Below are positions 5,810 to 6,935 of a stretch of 6,935 nucleotides of DNA, piece by piece. The stretch lies in assembly GCA_000437515.1 (NCBI GenBank), contig FR898418.1:1-6935 (forward strand), read 5' to 3'. Within the stretch, counting starts at the first letter, position 1, and every line of letters starts with the position of its first letter. This DNA comes from Acidiphilium sp. CAG:727. GTDB taxonomy: Bacteria > Bacillota > Clostridia > Christensenellales > Borkfalkiaceae. The notes under the pieces are model-generated. The model had not been told where the DNA came from and ran no database searches. It saw only the letters and a list, made by a program, of their open reading frames with translations. The position numbers were made by a program, and so were the translations under genes.

Positions 5810-6877
5810 ATGAAGAAACTTGACGTTGCCATTATCGGACAGGGCAGAAGCGGACGCGACATACACGGCGTTTATTTTCGCTCGGAAAGGAACCTTTACT
5901 ATAACGTAAAGTACGTCGTCGACGCCGACGAAAGAAGAAGAAATCAGGCGAAAGACCTTTACCCGGGTTGCGAAACGTTCGCGGACTATCGCGAACTTCT
6001 CGATAAAGATTTCGATCTTGCCGTAAACGCTTCTTTTTCGGACAATCATTTCGCGATAAGCAAAGACTTGCTCGAACACGGCAAAAACGTGCTTAGCGAA
6101 AAGCCCTTTGCGAGAAATCAGTTCGAGTGCGAAACCCTTGAAAACACCGCGAAGAAAAACGGCGTAACGCTTGCCGTTTTTCATAACACTCAACTTGCGC
6201 CGTTCTATCTTCACGCGCTTAAACTCATAAAAGACGGCGTTCTGGGCGACGTAAAGCAGGTAAGTATCAGGTATAATTCGCTTGCCCGCCGTTGGGATTG
6301 GCAGACTATGCAAAAGCACATGGGCGGCAGCGCGTATAACACCGGACCGCACCCCGTAGCAATGGGGCTCGGATTTCTCGATTTCGATAAAAATACGAAG
6401 GTCGTTTATTCTAAACTCGATACGGCTTTAACAAGCGGCGACGCCGAAGATTACGTTAAAATTCTCGTGACCGCGCCGGATAAACCGCTTGTCGATATCG
6501 AAATGAATTCGACGGACGCTTTTTCGGATTACAACATAAAAGTACAGGGGTCGAAAGGAACGCTTAAATCTACGCCCTCAAAATATACGCTTAAATACAT
6601 AAAGGACGGCGAAAACGTCGAAAGACCTTTGATAGAGCATTTTCTCGAAGACGAAGACGGCAATCCGATTTATTGCACCGAGAAACTCATAACGCACGAA
6701 GAAAGCGGACTTTACGACGGAACGGCTTTCGACGTGGGTACTTCGGGTATATACGCAAATCTCTATAAGGTTATAACGGAGGGCGCGGAACTCGCCGTTC
6801 CGCTGTACCACGCGAGAATGACGATAAACGTAATCGAAGCGGCGCACTCGGCAAATCCGCTTCCCGTGAAGTATTAA
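5810..6877 (+). CDS. Gfo/Idh/MocA family NAD(P)-dependent oxidoreductase
   Basis: A 355-residue cytosolic sugar or polyol dehydrogenase. The Rossmann domain has the classical G10-Q-G12-R-S-G15 and D38 at the end of the second strand (NAD preference). The catalytic-lysine motif SEKPFA places E97-K98-P99. The C-terminal domain contains the segment RRWDWQTMQKHMGGSAYNTG (160-179), followed by P180-H181-P182. H181 lies where the family uses a histidine for proton transfer. Length is normal and the Shine-Dalgarno is good. It is only distantly similar to the two dehydrogenases of the operon, so this is not a recent duplication. It is divergent from the AraC-family gene and is followed by a hairpin, suggesting a single-gene transcript controlled by that regulator. 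The substrate is unknown; a keto-sugar or glycoside linked to the NagA/NagB route is an inference. Confidence 0.93.
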   Translation: MKKLDVAIIGQGRSGRDIHGVYFRSERNLYYNVKYVVDADERRRNQAKDLYPGCETFADYRELLDKDFDLAVNASFSDNHFAISKDLLEHGKNVLSEKPFARNQFECETLENTAKKNGVTLAVFHNTQLAPFYLHALKLIKDGVLGDVKQVSIRYNSLARRWDWQTMQKHMGGSAYNTGPHPVAMGLGFLDFDKNTKVVYSKLDTALTSGDAEDYVKILVTAPDKPLVDIEMNSTDAFSDYNIKVQGSKGTLKSTPSKYTLKYIKDGENVERPLIEHFLEDEDGNPIYCTEKLITHEESGLYDGTAFDVGTSGIYANLYKVITEGAELAVPLYHARMTINVIEAAHSANPLPVKY

Positions 6878-6918
6878 GGTTTTACCGCAGAGCAAATAAA
6901 ACGTAATAGCCGCGGGGC

Positions 6919-6935
6919 GAGTCGTGAAACGACTC
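6919..6935 (+). terminator. Stem-loop at the window end, probable terminator of the third dehydrogenase gene
   Basis: GAGTCGT (6919-6925) and ACGACTC (6929-6935) form a perfect 7-bp stem with a GAA loop, 42 bases after the stop at 6877. The T-run that would complete a rho-independent terminator would lie beyond the window edge and cannot be seen. Confidence 0.55.

Noticed and set aside
5519..6352. Minus-strand 277-codon open frame, one of the longest in the window.
   Set aside because: It overlaps both the AraC-family gene in another frame and the third dehydrogenase on the opposite strand, crosses their promoters, and has no recognisable domain.
6926..6935. GTG at 6924 as the start of another gene at the window end.
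   Set aside because: There is no Shine-Dalgarno before it, and the bases are better explained as the loop and right arm of the perfect hairpin.
1..6935. CRISPR arrays, insertion sequences, attachment sites or defence genes.
   Set aside because: No spaced repeats, transposase or integrase motifs, terminal inverted repeats or defence-type domains were seen; the window is a metabolic locus.

Overview
The window reads as a sugar-catabolism locus from a low-to-moderate GC Bacillota-like bacterium, most plausibly an uncultured gut or environmental Clostridia lineage. That assignment is inferred from AAGGAG-type ribosome binding sites, sigma-A-type promoters, the codon style (many GCG, GAC and TTCG junctions, AT-rich intergenic DNA) and the protein families. 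No rRNA or other decisive taxonomic marker is present.

Layout. Positions 2-94 appear to hold the last codons of an upstream gene, followed at once by a weak hairpin with a T-rich tail (96-125). From 199 a five-gene co-directional block runs to 4839: a Gfo/Idh/MocA dehydrogenase (199-1179), a second, divergent Gfo/Idh/MocA protein (1222-2097), a xylose-isomerase-like TIM-barrel isomerase/epimerase (2094-2936), a NagB-family deaminase-like protein (2933-3697) and a NagA-type N-acetylglucosamine-6-phosphate deacetylase (3694-4839). The last four are chained by three identical 4-base ATGA stop/start overlaps. An AraC-family regulator (5682-4879, minus) converges on the operon. It is divergent from a third Gfo/Idh/MocA dehydrogenase (5810-6877), and the two share a 127-bp intergenic region. 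The window ends in a perfect 7-bp hairpin that is probably a terminator stem.

How the genes may work together. NagA and NagB are the last steps of amino-sugar catabolism (deacetylation, then deamination/isomerisation to fructose 6-phosphate). Here they are fused into an operon with two NAD(P)-dependent sugar dehydrogenases and an epimerase-type TIM barrel, with a third dehydrogenase next door. No transporter, sugar kinase or glycosidase is visible. The NagB-like protein lacks the usual phosphate-loop motif (T/S-G-G-T-P), and the second dehydrogenase has an altered Rossmann motif. I infer, without proof, a redox-assisted route for modified or glycosidically linked amino sugars, in which a sugar is oxidised, epimerised and/or re-reduced around the NagA/NagB steps. 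The AraC-family protein is the obvious candidate regulator.

The most unusual local signal is the operon start. A TTTACT-17-TAAAAT promoter with an extended -10 TG would start transcription at the A of the first ATG, no Shine-Dalgarno is present, and an in-frame stop lies inside the -10 box. The first gene is therefore probably translated from a leaderless mRNA, unlike its neighbours.
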